The notes under the pieces were generated by a model that did not search any database, was not told the origin of the DNA, and saw only the letters and a list, made by a program, of their open reading frames with translations. From Bacillota bacterium (lineage in GTDB: Bacteria; Bacillota; Clostridia; Lachnospirales; Lachnospiraceae), in the NCBI GenBank assembly GCA_023437715.1, contig JAEZFK010000011.1, positions 47,908 to 111,907 on the forward strand: 64,000 bases of DNA. Reading direction: 5' to 3'. The translations under genes were made by a program, and so were the position numbers. Shown here piece after piece: positions 8,280 to 15,757 of this stretch (within the stretch, counting starts at the first letter, position 1; each line of letters starts with the position of its first letter).

Positions 8280-9785
8280 ATGACACTTGGGAAGAAAGAT
8301 TACTGCAGACAGGCAGTTCACAATGTAATCTACGGAAAAGTAAATAAGAACTTTTACCGATGCCATTGTGAGCTGCTGAGGCAGATAAATTTTACAACAG
8401 TCCGGCTGGCCTATATCTTTTCGTCTCTGCTGTACACCTGCCTGCTGGCCGATGCTTTTGCGGCGGAGGGCAGCAGGCGCTTTCTCGGCTTATATGCAGG
8501 GACCACGTTTTTCCTGGCAGCGATGACTCTGCTGATTCTGACCGTATTCAAGGACCGGTACCGGTGCGCCAGAGTGCTTTATTACCTGTTTGCGGCGGCT
8601 GTATTCATCCCCGCCATTTTTGGGGGAACTGTCATGAGCCCGGACAGGCCTGCGGTCGGATTTTTTGTGCTGTTAATGATTTTACCGCTTTTATATGTGG
8701 AGCAGCCGGTTCATTCCGTCATACTGTCTGCCTTTGCCTGCATCCTGTTCTGTGGGGCAGCGGCAAAGGCGGATGACCCGGGGGTGGCAGGGACTGATAT
8801 AGCCATTGCTGTCTGCTGTTTTTTTGTCAGCGGAGTATTTACCACCTATATCAGAAATATGTATCTGCAGTATCTGCAGGCGACCATCATCTTCCGCACC
8901 CAGTCGGAAACCGACCGGCTCACAGGGGTTTTCAATAAGGAGTGTACGGAAAATCTCTGCGAAGCATATTTGCAGAGCGCCCGGGGACTTTATGACTGCG
9001 CGCTTTTTATTATTGACCTGGATAACTTTAAATACATCAATGATGCCTACGGACATAAGCAGGGAGATGTGTTTTTAAACGAGACAGGCCGATTGCTGAA
9101 AGAGAGCTTCTATGAAAATGATGTGGTTGGCCGTATCGGAGGAGATGAATTCCTCGTTCTGGTGAAAGATGTGAAGGATGTTTCCATTCTTTCAAAAAAG
9201 GCATCAATGATTGAAGAGAAAATCCAGAATATCTTTTCCGATTTGACAGTCACCCGGTTTACCTGCAGTATCGGCATTTCCCTGAGCACGAAAGATAAGC
9301 CGCTGGAATACCACACCATGTTCTTCCGCGCGGATCAGGCGCTTTATTCGGCGAAGCAGAAAGGGAGGAACCGGTATGTATTTTATTCCGAGGATTATTC
9401 CAGCCGCAATGATAAATCCCTTATGCTGGTGGTGGATGACAGCGAGGTGAGCAGAGCCATTCTCTGCAGCTGCTTTGAGAGCGAATATGAAATTCTCCAG
9501 GCGGAGAATGGGATTCAGGCTCTGGAATATATGAGAAAGTACAGCAGCATCCTGTCAGTTGTGCTGCTGGATATTGAAATGCCGGTTATGAATGGTTATG
9601 ATGTGCTCATAAAGGTACGGACGGACAAGCGTATGGCCCAGATTCCCATACTCATGGTTACCGCCTATGGAGAAAACGAGATGGAAGCCCTGGAACTGGG
9701 GGCCATTGACTTAATTACAAAGCCTTTTGACCCGGTGGTGGTGAAAACGAGGGTTGCCAATGCAAGAAAGCAGTTTACATCATGA
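8280..9785 (+). CDS. membrane diguanylate cyclase with C-terminal receiver domain
   Basis: The 501-residue protein has an N-terminal block of five or six membrane helices (about 38-200), a GGDEF domain whose active-site loop is intact at residues 287-291 (RIGGDEF), and a C-terminal receiver domain with D431 (LLDIEMPVMNG). It should make cyclic di-GMP from two GTP. The RxxD product-inhibition site expected just before GGDEF reads YEND, so the arginine is missing and feedback inhibition may be absent. A receiver placed after the cyclase is uncommon; with the hybrid kinase upstream and the HPt protein downstream it suggests phosphorelay control of c-di-GMP. GGAGG precedes ATG 8280. Confidence 0.88.
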   Translation: MTLGKKDYCRQAVHNVIYGKVNKNFYRCHCELLRQINFTTVRLAYIFSSLLYTCLLADAFAAEGSRRFLGLYAGTTFFLAAMTLLILTVFKDRYRCARVLYYLFAAAVFIPAIFGGTVMSPDRPAVGFFVLLMILPLLYVEQPVHSVILSAFACILFCGAAAKADDPGVAGTDIAIAVCCFFVSGVFTTYIRNMYLQYLQATIIFRTQSETDRLTGVFNKECTENLCEAYLQSARGLYDCALFIIDLDNFKYINDAYGHKQGDVFLNETGRLLKESFYENDVVGRIGGDEFLVLVKDVKDVSILSKKASMIEEKIQNIFSDLTVTRFTCSIGISLSTKDKPLEYHTMFFRADQALYSAKQKGRNRYVFYSEDYSSRNDKSLMLVVDDSEVSRAILCSCFESEYEILQAENGIQALEYMRKYSSILSVVLLDIEMPVMNGYDVLIKVRTDKRMAQIPILMVTAYGENEMEALELGAIDLITKPFDPVVVKTRVANARKQFTS

Positions 9786-9845
9786 GACAGTTGTCATTGA
9801 CGGGAGACAGGGACATAAGAAGGCTGACAGGAAAGGGACTTATTT

Positions 9846-10196
9846 ATGGATGAACAGAAGCTATTGGAGGCCGGAATCAATTATGAGGCCGGATTGCAAA
9901 GATTCAGCGGGAAAAGGGAATTATATGAAAAATTTTTAAACAAGTTCCCCGGGGATGAAAGCTATGAAAATATGGAGAAGGCCTTAAAGGCAGGAGACTG
10001 GGACCAGGCATTCAGCCACGCCCATACGCTGAAGGGAGTCTCAGGAAACCTCAGTATGGATGAGCTGTATACCCATCTGGTGCCTCTTGTGGAAGCGCTC
10101 CGCAATAACCGGACAGAAGAAGTGGAAGCCCTGGCGGAAAGGGTGAAGATAAGCTATGAGGCGGTAGTGGAAGCATTAAAGCAGCGCCGGGATTAA
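9846..10196 (+). CDS. free-standing HPt phosphotransfer protein
   Basis: The 116-residue product is a single HPt helical bundle. The motif SHAHTLKGVSGN holds the phospho-accepting histidine, H60, followed by the usual L-K-G. It lies 60 bp after the diguanylate cyclase gene in the same direction, so it most likely passes phosphoryl groups between the receiver domains of the hybrid kinase and that of the cyclase. AGGAAAGGG lies before ATG 9846. The family call is strong; the partners are inferred from neighbourhood. Confidence 0.85.
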   Translation: MDEQKLLEAGINYEAGLQRFSGKRELYEKFLNKFPGDESYENMEKALKAGDWDQAFSHAHTLKGVSGNLSMDELYTHLVPLVEALRNNRTEEVEALAERVKISYEAVVEALKQRRD

Positions 10197-10212
10197 AGAA
10201 GAGGAAGAAACC

Positions 10213-10530
10213 ATGAGAAACTTAATTCTGCAGCAGAAAATTTACGATATCATTGCAAATATTCCTCAGGGCACAGTCGCAACCTATGGACAGATCGCCT
10301 GGATGGCCGGCATCCCCCGGGCGCCCCGTGTGGTCGGATATGTGGTGAGCAATGCGCCCTCGGGCCTGGCGCTCCCTTTCCACCGGGTGGTCAACAGCCT
10401 GGGGAAAATGGCTCCGGACCATGTTTTCGGGGGAGAGAGGATTCAGCGTGCCATGCTTGAGAAAGAGGGCGTCGTCTTTTTGAAAAACGGCTCCATTGAT
10501 ATGGAAAAATGCAGGTGGAGGGTGATGTAG
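10213..10530 (+). CDS. alkyltransferase-like (ATL) protein, no active-site cysteine
   Basis: The 105-residue protein has the fold signatures of the O6-alkylguanine DNA alkyltransferase C-terminal domain: IPQGTVATYGQIAWMAGIPRAPR (recognition helix with the arginine finger region) and VGYVVSNAP. The catalytic PCHRV motif reads PFHRV at residues 55-59, so phenylalanine replaces the cysteine that accepts the alkyl group. Known ATL proteins commonly have tryptophan there (PWHR); they bind alkylated guanine and recruit nucleotide excision repair instead of repairing it directly. The length (about 105) also fits ATL. It starts 16 bp after the HPt gene with its own RBS (GAAGAGGAAG), so it may be co-transcribed with the signalling operon. 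Confidence 0.85.
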   Translation: MRNLILQQKIYDIIANIPQGTVATYGQIAWMAGIPRAPRVVGYVVSNAPSGLALPFHRVVNSLGKMAPDHVFGGERIQRAMLEKEGVVFLKNGSIDMEKCRWRVM

Positions 10531-10551
10531 AACCTGGTAACAAAAAATTCT

Positions 10552-10579
10552 TTGACTATTTGACATAAGATGATAGAAT
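10552..10579 (+). promoter_or_regulatory. promoter upstream of hydE
   Basis: TTGACT at 10552-10557, a 16-bp spacer and TAGAAT at 10574-10579 lie 46 bases before the hydE start. Confidence 0.5.
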
Positions 10580-10625
10580 AAGCTTAATCAGGAACCATAA
10601 CCGCAAAATAAGGAGAAGATAAAAT

Positions 10626-11699
10626 ATGAGGGAACTCATTGATAAGCTGTATCAGACCCATGTCTTAGAAAAGGAAGAATTCGTTGATCTGATAAAGAAT
10701 TACGACAGGGAAACTGCGGAATACTTATTCACACTGTCAAGGTCTTTAAGTGAAAAGCATTTTGATAAAGAGGTTTACATCAGAGGTTTGATTGAATTTA
10801 CCAATTACTGCAAAAATGACTGCTATTACTGCGGAATAAGAAAGGGCAATAAAAATGCCAGCCGTTACCGGCTCACCAAGGAGGAAATCCTTTCCTGCTG
10901 TGAGAACGGATATGAGCTGGGCTTTCGGACCTTTGTGCTTCAGGGGGGAGAAGATCCTGCGTTTACCGATGAGGTCATGACGGATATCGTAAGAAGCATC
11001 CGTGAGGGCTACCCGGACTGCGCCATCACCCTTTCCATCGGGGAAAAAACCTATGACCAGTATTTAAAATATTACCAGGCCGGAGCCAACCGCTATCTCC
11101 TCCGCCATGAAACAGCCAATCCGGAGCACTATGCAAAGCTTCATCCCCATTCCCTGTCCCTGGAAAACAGAAAGGAATGCTTGAGAAACTTAAAAAAGAT
11201 CGGCTACCAGGTGGGAACCGGTTTTATGGTAGGCTCTCCTTACCAGACCCCGGAATGTCTGGCAGAGGATCTGCTGTTCATTAAGGAGCTGTCCCCCCAT
11301 ATGGTGGGCATAGGGCCCTTTATTCCTCATAAGGATACCCGGTTTGCCGGTTTTCCGGCAGGAAGCGTGGACTTAACTCTGTTTCTCATCGGGCTGATCC
11401 GGCTGATGCTGCCCAATGCGCTGATTCCGGCCACAACAGCCTTAGGAACCATGGACCCCAAGGGCAGGGAAAAGGGAATATTATCCGGTTCCAATGTACT
11501 GATGCCCAATTTGTCGCCCATCGGTGTCCGGAAAAAGTACGATTTATACGACAATAAAATATGCACCGGAGAAGAAGCGGCGGAATGCAATGTCTGCCTG
11601 AGAAACCGCGTCGCTTCCGTTGGCTATCAGGTGGTGGAAAAGAGAGGCGACTGGCAGGGAGCAGCAACCATCATGGGAAGTGGCTTTGACGCGGAGTAA
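10626..11699 (+). CDS. hydE: radical SAM protein HydE-like ([FeFe]-hydrogenase maturation)
   Basis: The 357-residue protein carries the radical-SAM cluster motif C-x3-C-x2-C at C62, C66 and C69 (NYCKNDCYYCG) in the biotin-synthase-like branch. The order of further blocks (EFTNYC, GFRTFVLQGGEDP, LRHETANPEHYAKLHP, GIGPFIPHKDTRF) matches HydE, which builds the organometallic precursor of the [FeFe]-hydrogenase H-cluster. No hydrogenase, hydF or hydG is visible in this window, so any targets lie elsewhere. The gene precedes cooS by 74 bp on the same strand. RBS AAGGAG before ATG 10626. PylB-like relatives share this fold, but the length and motifs favour HydE. Confidence 0.85.
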   Translation: MRELIDKLYQTHVLEKEEFVDLIKNYDRETAEYLFTLSRSLSEKHFDKEVYIRGLIEFTNYCKNDCYYCGIRKGNKNASRYRLTKEEILSCCENGYELGFRTFVLQGGEDPAFTDEVMTDIVRSIREGYPDCAITLSIGEKTYDQYLKYYQAGANRYLLRHETANPEHYAKLHPHSLSLENRKECLRNLKKIGYQVGTGFMVGSPYQTPECLAEDLLFIKELSPHMVGIGPFIPHKDTRFAGFPAGSVDLTLFLIGLIRLMLPNALIPATTALGTMDPKGREKGILSGSNVLMPNLSPIGVRKKYDLYDNKICTGEEAAECNVCLRNRVASVGYQVVEKRGDWQGAATIMGSGFDAE

Positions 11700-11773
11700 G
11701 TTCCCTGACAGGAAAGTATAGTATTTCTAAAATTTGGCATAATACCAGTGAATAATTTTTTATGGAGGTAATT

Positions 11774-13687
11774 ATGTCAGAGTCGGTTTTAGAAAAGCCG
11801 GAAGGCCGTGTAAGCTACCACGATTCCGTGGAAGAGATGCTCATAAGAATCAGGGATGACGGTCTGTCCAGCGTATTTTCCCGGTGGGATGAACAGGAAA
11901 AAATAAGGTGTAAATTTTGTCTGCAGGGCTTAAGCTGCCAGCTGTGCACCAACGGCCCCTGCAGAATCAACTCAGAGAAAGGGCCGGAAAAAGGGGTCTG
12001 CGGAATCGGTCCTGACGCCATGGCCATGAGAAACCTTCTCATGAGAAACATCATGGGAGCAGCCACCTACGGCCATCACGCATTCGAAGCATTCCGGACC
12101 TTAAAGGAAACCGGAAAAGGAAATACGGTTTTCAAAATTACGGATGTGAATAAATTAAAATGGATGTGTGAAAAGGTAGGGCTTGATACAAGTCAGGATG
12201 CAAACTCCATGGCCGTATGCCTGGCTGAATTTCTTGACGAGGAAATGAAGATCGGTCCTGATGAAAAGAGCATCATGACCGAGGTATTTGCGCCGAAAAA
12301 GCGGAAAAAGATCTGGCAGGACTTGCACATTTACCCTTCAGGAATATACCATGAGGTGGAAAACAGCATTGCCAGCTGCCTTACCAATGTGGACGGAGAC
12401 TATGTCTCCCTGGCAAAAAAGGCCCTGCGCCTGGGACTGTCCACTATTTATACCGCGCAAATCGGCCTGGAGATGACCCAGGACATCTTATTCGGAACCC
12501 CAAGGCCTCATGAGGTGGACGTTGACTTAGGGATCATGGACCCGAATTATGTAAATATCGCCTTTAACGGACACCAGCCCTGGATCGGCGTGGCTGCTTT
12601 GCAGAAAGCGAAAATGCCGGAATACCAGGAGCTTGCCAAAAAGGCCGGGGCAAAGGGGATTCACATTGTAGGTTCCATTGAGACAGGGCAGGAGATGCTT
12701 CAAAGATTTGAGGTGGACGACGTATTTGTAGGCCTTATGGGAAACTGGCTTGCCATAGAGCCGTTTTTGGCAACGGGTACGGTGGATGCTTTTGTCATGG
12801 AAGAAAACTGCTCGCCGCCTGACATTGACCAGTATGCGGAGAAATACCAGGTGGCCTTAGTCAGCGTCAGCACCATCATCGGCGTGCCCGGAACCGCCCA
12901 CGAGCTGCCCTATTATCCCCAGAAAGCGGAGGAAATGGCAGACCAATGTATAAATGTTGCCATTGAGAACTTTAAGAAAAGGCATAATCAGATCAAGCCC
13001 ATGGTTCCAAGGCACAAGCAAAAGGCAATCGCCGGCTTCTCGACGGAAGCCGTATTAAATGCCATCGGAAATGACTTGAACAACCTGGTGGATGTGATCG
13101 TAAAGGGACAGATCAAGGGAATCGTTGCCCTGGCAAACTGTTCTACCTTAAGAAACGGCCCTCAGGACTGGAACACAGTGAATTTAACCAAGGAGCTGAT
13201 AAAGAGGGATATTCTGGTTGTTGCAGGAGGCTGCGGAAACCACGGGCTGGAAGTGGCCGGCATGTGTAATTTAGACGCCGTCAGCCAGGCGGGAGAGGGA
13301 CTTCAGGGCGTTTGCAGGGCCCTGGGAATACCTCCGGTGCTGAGCTTTGGAACCTGTACGGATACCGGAAGGGTCTCCATGCTTGTGACCGCCCTGGCCG
13401 ATCATCTGGATGCGGATATTCCTGATCTGCCTATTGCGGTGACGGCTCCCGAATGGATGGAACAGAAAGCCACCATAGACGGCATATTTGCCGTAGCTTA
13501 CGGCGCCTATACCCATCTTTCCCCCACTCCCTTTATCACCGGCGCGCCAAGGCTTGTAAAGCTTTTAACCGAGGATGTGGAGGGGCTTACGGGCGGAAAG
13601 GTAGCCCTGGGAGATGATCCGGTACAGGTCGCAAAGGCGATTGAAAATCACATCCTTAAGAAAAGACAAAAAATGGGACTTCAATAG
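11774..13687 (+). CDS. cooS: anaerobic carbon monoxide dehydrogenase catalytic subunit, divergent
   Basis: The 637-residue protein is a CooS-type Ni-Fe CO dehydrogenase by length and order of blocks. I choose ATG 11774, because GGAGG at 11764-11768 fits it and overlaps the earlier in-frame ATG. B-cluster cysteines C55, C58, C63 and C76 are present. C-cluster candidates H267, C346, C456, C487 and C528, and the conserved lysine K565 (APEWMEQK), are present. The motif usually read as CCTGNE is SIETGQE (301-307), so the cysteine equivalent to Cys295 of Carboxydothermus CODH-II is a glutamate. The D-cluster also differs: S54 replaces one cysteine, while C46 and C49 form a C-x2-C. No cooC, cooF or acsB is adjacent. 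Activity is uncertain. Confidence 0.85.
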   Translation: MSESVLEKPEGRVSYHDSVEEMLIRIRDDGLSSVFSRWDEQEKIRCKFCLQGLSCQLCTNGPCRINSEKGPEKGVCGIGPDAMAMRNLLMRNIMGAATYGHHAFEAFRTLKETGKGNTVFKITDVNKLKWMCEKVGLDTSQDANSMAVCLAEFLDEEMKIGPDEKSIMTEVFAPKKRKKIWQDLHIYPSGIYHEVENSIASCLTNVDGDYVSLAKKALRLGLSTIYTAQIGLEMTQDILFGTPRPHEVDVDLGIMDPNYVNIAFNGHQPWIGVAALQKAKMPEYQELAKKAGAKGIHIVGSIETGQEMLQRFEVDDVFVGLMGNWLAIEPFLATGTVDAFVMEENCSPPDIDQYAEKYQVALVSVSTIIGVPGTAHELPYYPQKAEEMADQCINVAIENFKKRHNQIKPMVPRHKQKAIAGFSTEAVLNAIGNDLNNLVDVIVKGQIKGIVALANCSTLRNGPQDWNTVNLTKELIKRDILVVAGGCGNHGLEVAGMCNLDAVSQAGEGLQGVCRALGIPPVLSFGTCTDTGRVSMLVTALADHLDADIPDLPIAVTAPEWMEQKATIDGIFAVAYGAYTHLSPTPFITGAPRLVKLLTEDVEGLTGGKVALGDDPVQVAKAIENHILKKRQKMGLQ

Positions 13688-13701
13688 CCTCAGAAAATTT
13701 T

Positions 13702-13770
13702 AAAAGACCGCTTATTTTTTCCTGCTTTGAAAAAAGTGCTGACAGGGAAAGATGAGCGGCCTTTTGTGGT
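13702..13770. terminator. terminator between cooS and a convergent gene
   Basis: Arms AAAGACCGCT (about 13703-13712) and AGCGGCCTTT (about 13755-13764) pair with one mismatch, enclosing an inner CCTG/CAGG stem, and T-runs follow on both strands. It separates two convergent genes. Confidence 0.6.
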
Positions 13771-14346
13771 TCAAGCCAATTGAATGCGGAAAGCGGTGGT
13801 CTGGGGAGGAATGCTTGGAGCCTGAACGGAAGAGTGTTCCACAGTTACCATCTGGCCGGACTGAAGGGCATTTAAGCAGATGGGGCTGCCGCTCTGGTCC
13901 TGGATGGTGGTGGAGCTGTTGATGACAAATCTTATCTGATCGGCCATATTGTTGGGATCGCCGGTGTAGAGAAAGCCATTTTCCAGATCTACCTCCAGAA
14001 TACGGTCCGTGGTCATGATTGTGGAACGCTCCGGTATCAGCGCGATGATGCGGTAGGCATTTGTCTGGGGCGGGATGCTGGCTGTCATCACCGAAGAGAA
14101 CTCGGCATTGACCAGTGTCCCCTTTCTGATGAGGCACAGGCTTATGGATTCTCCCAGCTGATTCATTAAAATCGTTTCCCAGCCTACGTTCAATTGGAGA
14201 AGTTCGATAAAGATCATATCATTTTCACCGGGTACTGCATAGGAAATCAGGATGTGGCCGGTCCGGCTGTTTTCGGTAAAAACATCCTCAACCAGAGCGC
14301 TGTCAACGTGCATGACGCTGCTGCATGTGAGTCTGGAACCGTTCAT
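13771..14346 (-). CDS. protein of unknown function with a duplicated domain
   Basis: The 191-residue product has no signal peptide or membrane segment. It contains two related beta-rich halves: each ends with a near-identical block, SSVMTASIPPQTNAYRI (about residue 83) and SSVQAPSIPPQTTAFRI (C-terminal), about 90 residues apart, and the preceding strands (GTLVNAEF and GQMVTVEH) also match. This shows an internal duplication. I do not recognise the family. Neighbours (cooS convergent, an ArsR-type regulator divergent) give no clear hint. The start at 14346 follows AGAGGT. Confidence 0.7.
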   Translation of the reverse strand: MNGSRLTCSSVMHVDSALVEDVFTENSRTGHILISYAVPGENDMIFIELLQLNVGWETILMNQLGESISLCLIRKGTLVNAEFSSVMTASIPPQTNAYRIIALIPERSTIMTTDRILEVDLENGFLYTGDPNNMADQIRFVINSSTTIQDQSGSPICLNALQSGQMVTVEHSSVQAPSIPPQTTAFRIQLA

Positions 14347-14488
14347 AAAAGACCTCTGAGCTGCATAGTATTCTGTTTATACTATGAGTATTTTGCGAAG
14401 AATATTCTGTGATTTATGGCGCATTTCCGGGGTTTGTGTTATACTATTCCTGATTTCCCCAGGGGAAAAGCGAAAGGAGTGGTCTGCC

Positions 14489-15409
14489 ATGGCAAAGATA
14501 AAAGAATTTACATTGGAAAACATTGAAGAAATCTGTGAGTTCGGCAAGGCGATCTCATCCCCCGTCCGTCTGGAAATCATTAAGCTTTTGTATCAGAACA
14601 ATTATTCCATAAGCCAGATCGCCGAGGCCTTGAGCCTTCCCCAGTCCAGCGCCGCCTTTCACTTAAAGCTGCTGGAAACAGCGGGACTGATCCGCATGGA
14701 GGAACAGCCTGGGAGCCACGGGACTATGAAGGTATGCAGCCGGAAGCAGGATTACGCAAATCTCTGCTTTCTCTTAAGGAACGGCCAGACCAATGAGGTG
14801 CTGACCGAGGAAATGCCTGTGGGGGCATTTATTGACTGCAGTATTTTCCCCACCTGCGGCCTCTGCACCCCGGAAGGAGTGGTGGGCATGGAGGATAAGG
14901 AATACAGCTTTTACTTACCGGAGCGGATGGAGGCCGGCCTTTTGTGGACCTCCAAGGGGCACGTGGAGTACCGGTTTCCCAACCAGCTCCCTGCGGGAAA
15001 GCAGCCGGTGCGCTTATCCTTCAGCATGGAAATATGCGCGGAAGCGCCGGGGTATGCAGAGGACTGGAAATCCGACATTACCATGTGGGTAAACGGCGTG
15101 GAGTGTGCTACCTGGTGCTGTCCGGGAGACTTTGGCTCCAGAAGAGGACGGCTCACCCCGCCCACATGGCCCAACGGCTCCACCCAATACGGTCTTCTGG
15201 TCAAATGGGAGATCAAGGGAGACGGCTGCTATATAAACGGAGAGCCTGCTTCCAGGGTGAGGATCGCGGATATCGGCATTCCCAAGAATCCCTTTGTGTC
15301 AATGACCATCGGCAATAAAAAGAATGCAAAATACGAAGGCGGCTTTAATCTCTTTGGAAAGACCTTCGGCGACTACGCCCAGGATATCATCATGGAAATC
15401 GAATATTGA
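14489..15409 (+). CDS. ArsR-type winged-helix regulator with C-terminal sensing domain
   Basis: The 306-residue protein starts at ATG 14489 behind AAAGGAG. Residues about 15-80 form an ArsR-like winged helix (SSPVRLEIIKLLYQ ... ISQIAEALSLPQSSAAFHLK). The remaining ~220 residues, with MWVNGVECATWCCPGDFGSRRG and QYGLLVKWEIKGDGCYINGEP, look like a beta-sandwich ligand domain rather than a metal site. It sits 349 bp before a sugar ABC operon that ends in a GH2 glycosidase, so it likely controls that operon in response to a sugar (inference). ArsR folds with such long sensory tails are not metal sensors in the usual sense. Confidence 0.75.
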   Translation: MAKIKEFTLENIEEICEFGKAISSPVRLEIIKLLYQNNYSISQIAEALSLPQSSAAFHLKLLETAGLIRMEEQPGSHGTMKVCSRKQDYANLCFLLRNGQTNEVLTEEMPVGAFIDCSIFPTCGLCTPEGVVGMEDKEYSFYLPERMEAGLLWTSKGHVEYRFPNQLPAGKQPVRLSFSMEICAEAPGYAEDWKSDITMWVNGVECATWCCPGDFGSRRGRLTPPTWPNGSTQYGLLVKWEIKGDGCYINGEPASRVRIADIGIPKNPFVSMTIGNKKNAKYEGGFNLFGKTFGDYAQDIIMEIEY

Positions 15410-15429
15410 CCATATATGACGAAAGATAG

Positions 15430-15475
15430 ACAACTGTCGGGAGAACATGGATTCTCTCCCGGCAGTTGTTTTTTC
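15430..15475 (+). terminator. rho-independent terminator of the ArsR-type gene
   Basis: CAACTGTCGGGAGA and TCTCCCGGCAGTTG form a near-perfect 14-bp stem with a T6 run after it. Confidence 0.85.
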
Positions 15476-15552
15476 GTTTGCCTGGGGCTGAAAGGCAAGG
15501 AGCTCGGATTACAACAAAAATAACATTTCAGGACTTGAAAGAAGAGAATAAT

Positions 15553-15680
15553 ATAACAGTAGTATTGTCATAAACAATAAAAATAAACAAATAATCATAA
15601 TATATACCAAATAATATATTGACTTACACAACAAAAAGGTGTATTGTGGAGTTATTAAAGCAGTATTACTGTTATTAAAG
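15553..15680 (+). promoter_or_regulatory. promoter and candidate operators of the sugar ABC/GH2 operon
   Basis: TTGACT (15619-15624), a 17-bp spacer and TATTGT (15642-15647) form the promoter. GTTATTAAAG occurs twice, at 15651-15660 and 15671-15680, exactly 20 bp apart. CAGTATTACTGTTAT (15661-15675) is mirrored by ATAACAGTAGTATTG (15553-15567), 13 of 15 positions. These repeats bracket the promoter and are candidate sites for the upstream ArsR-type regulator. Confidence 0.55.
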
Positions 15681-15757
15681 GGTTTTTCAAAAATCGACAG
15701 GAGATAGCTGCTTTATAGCTCACGTGGGAATAAAAAAATAAAACAAGGAGGTAAGTT

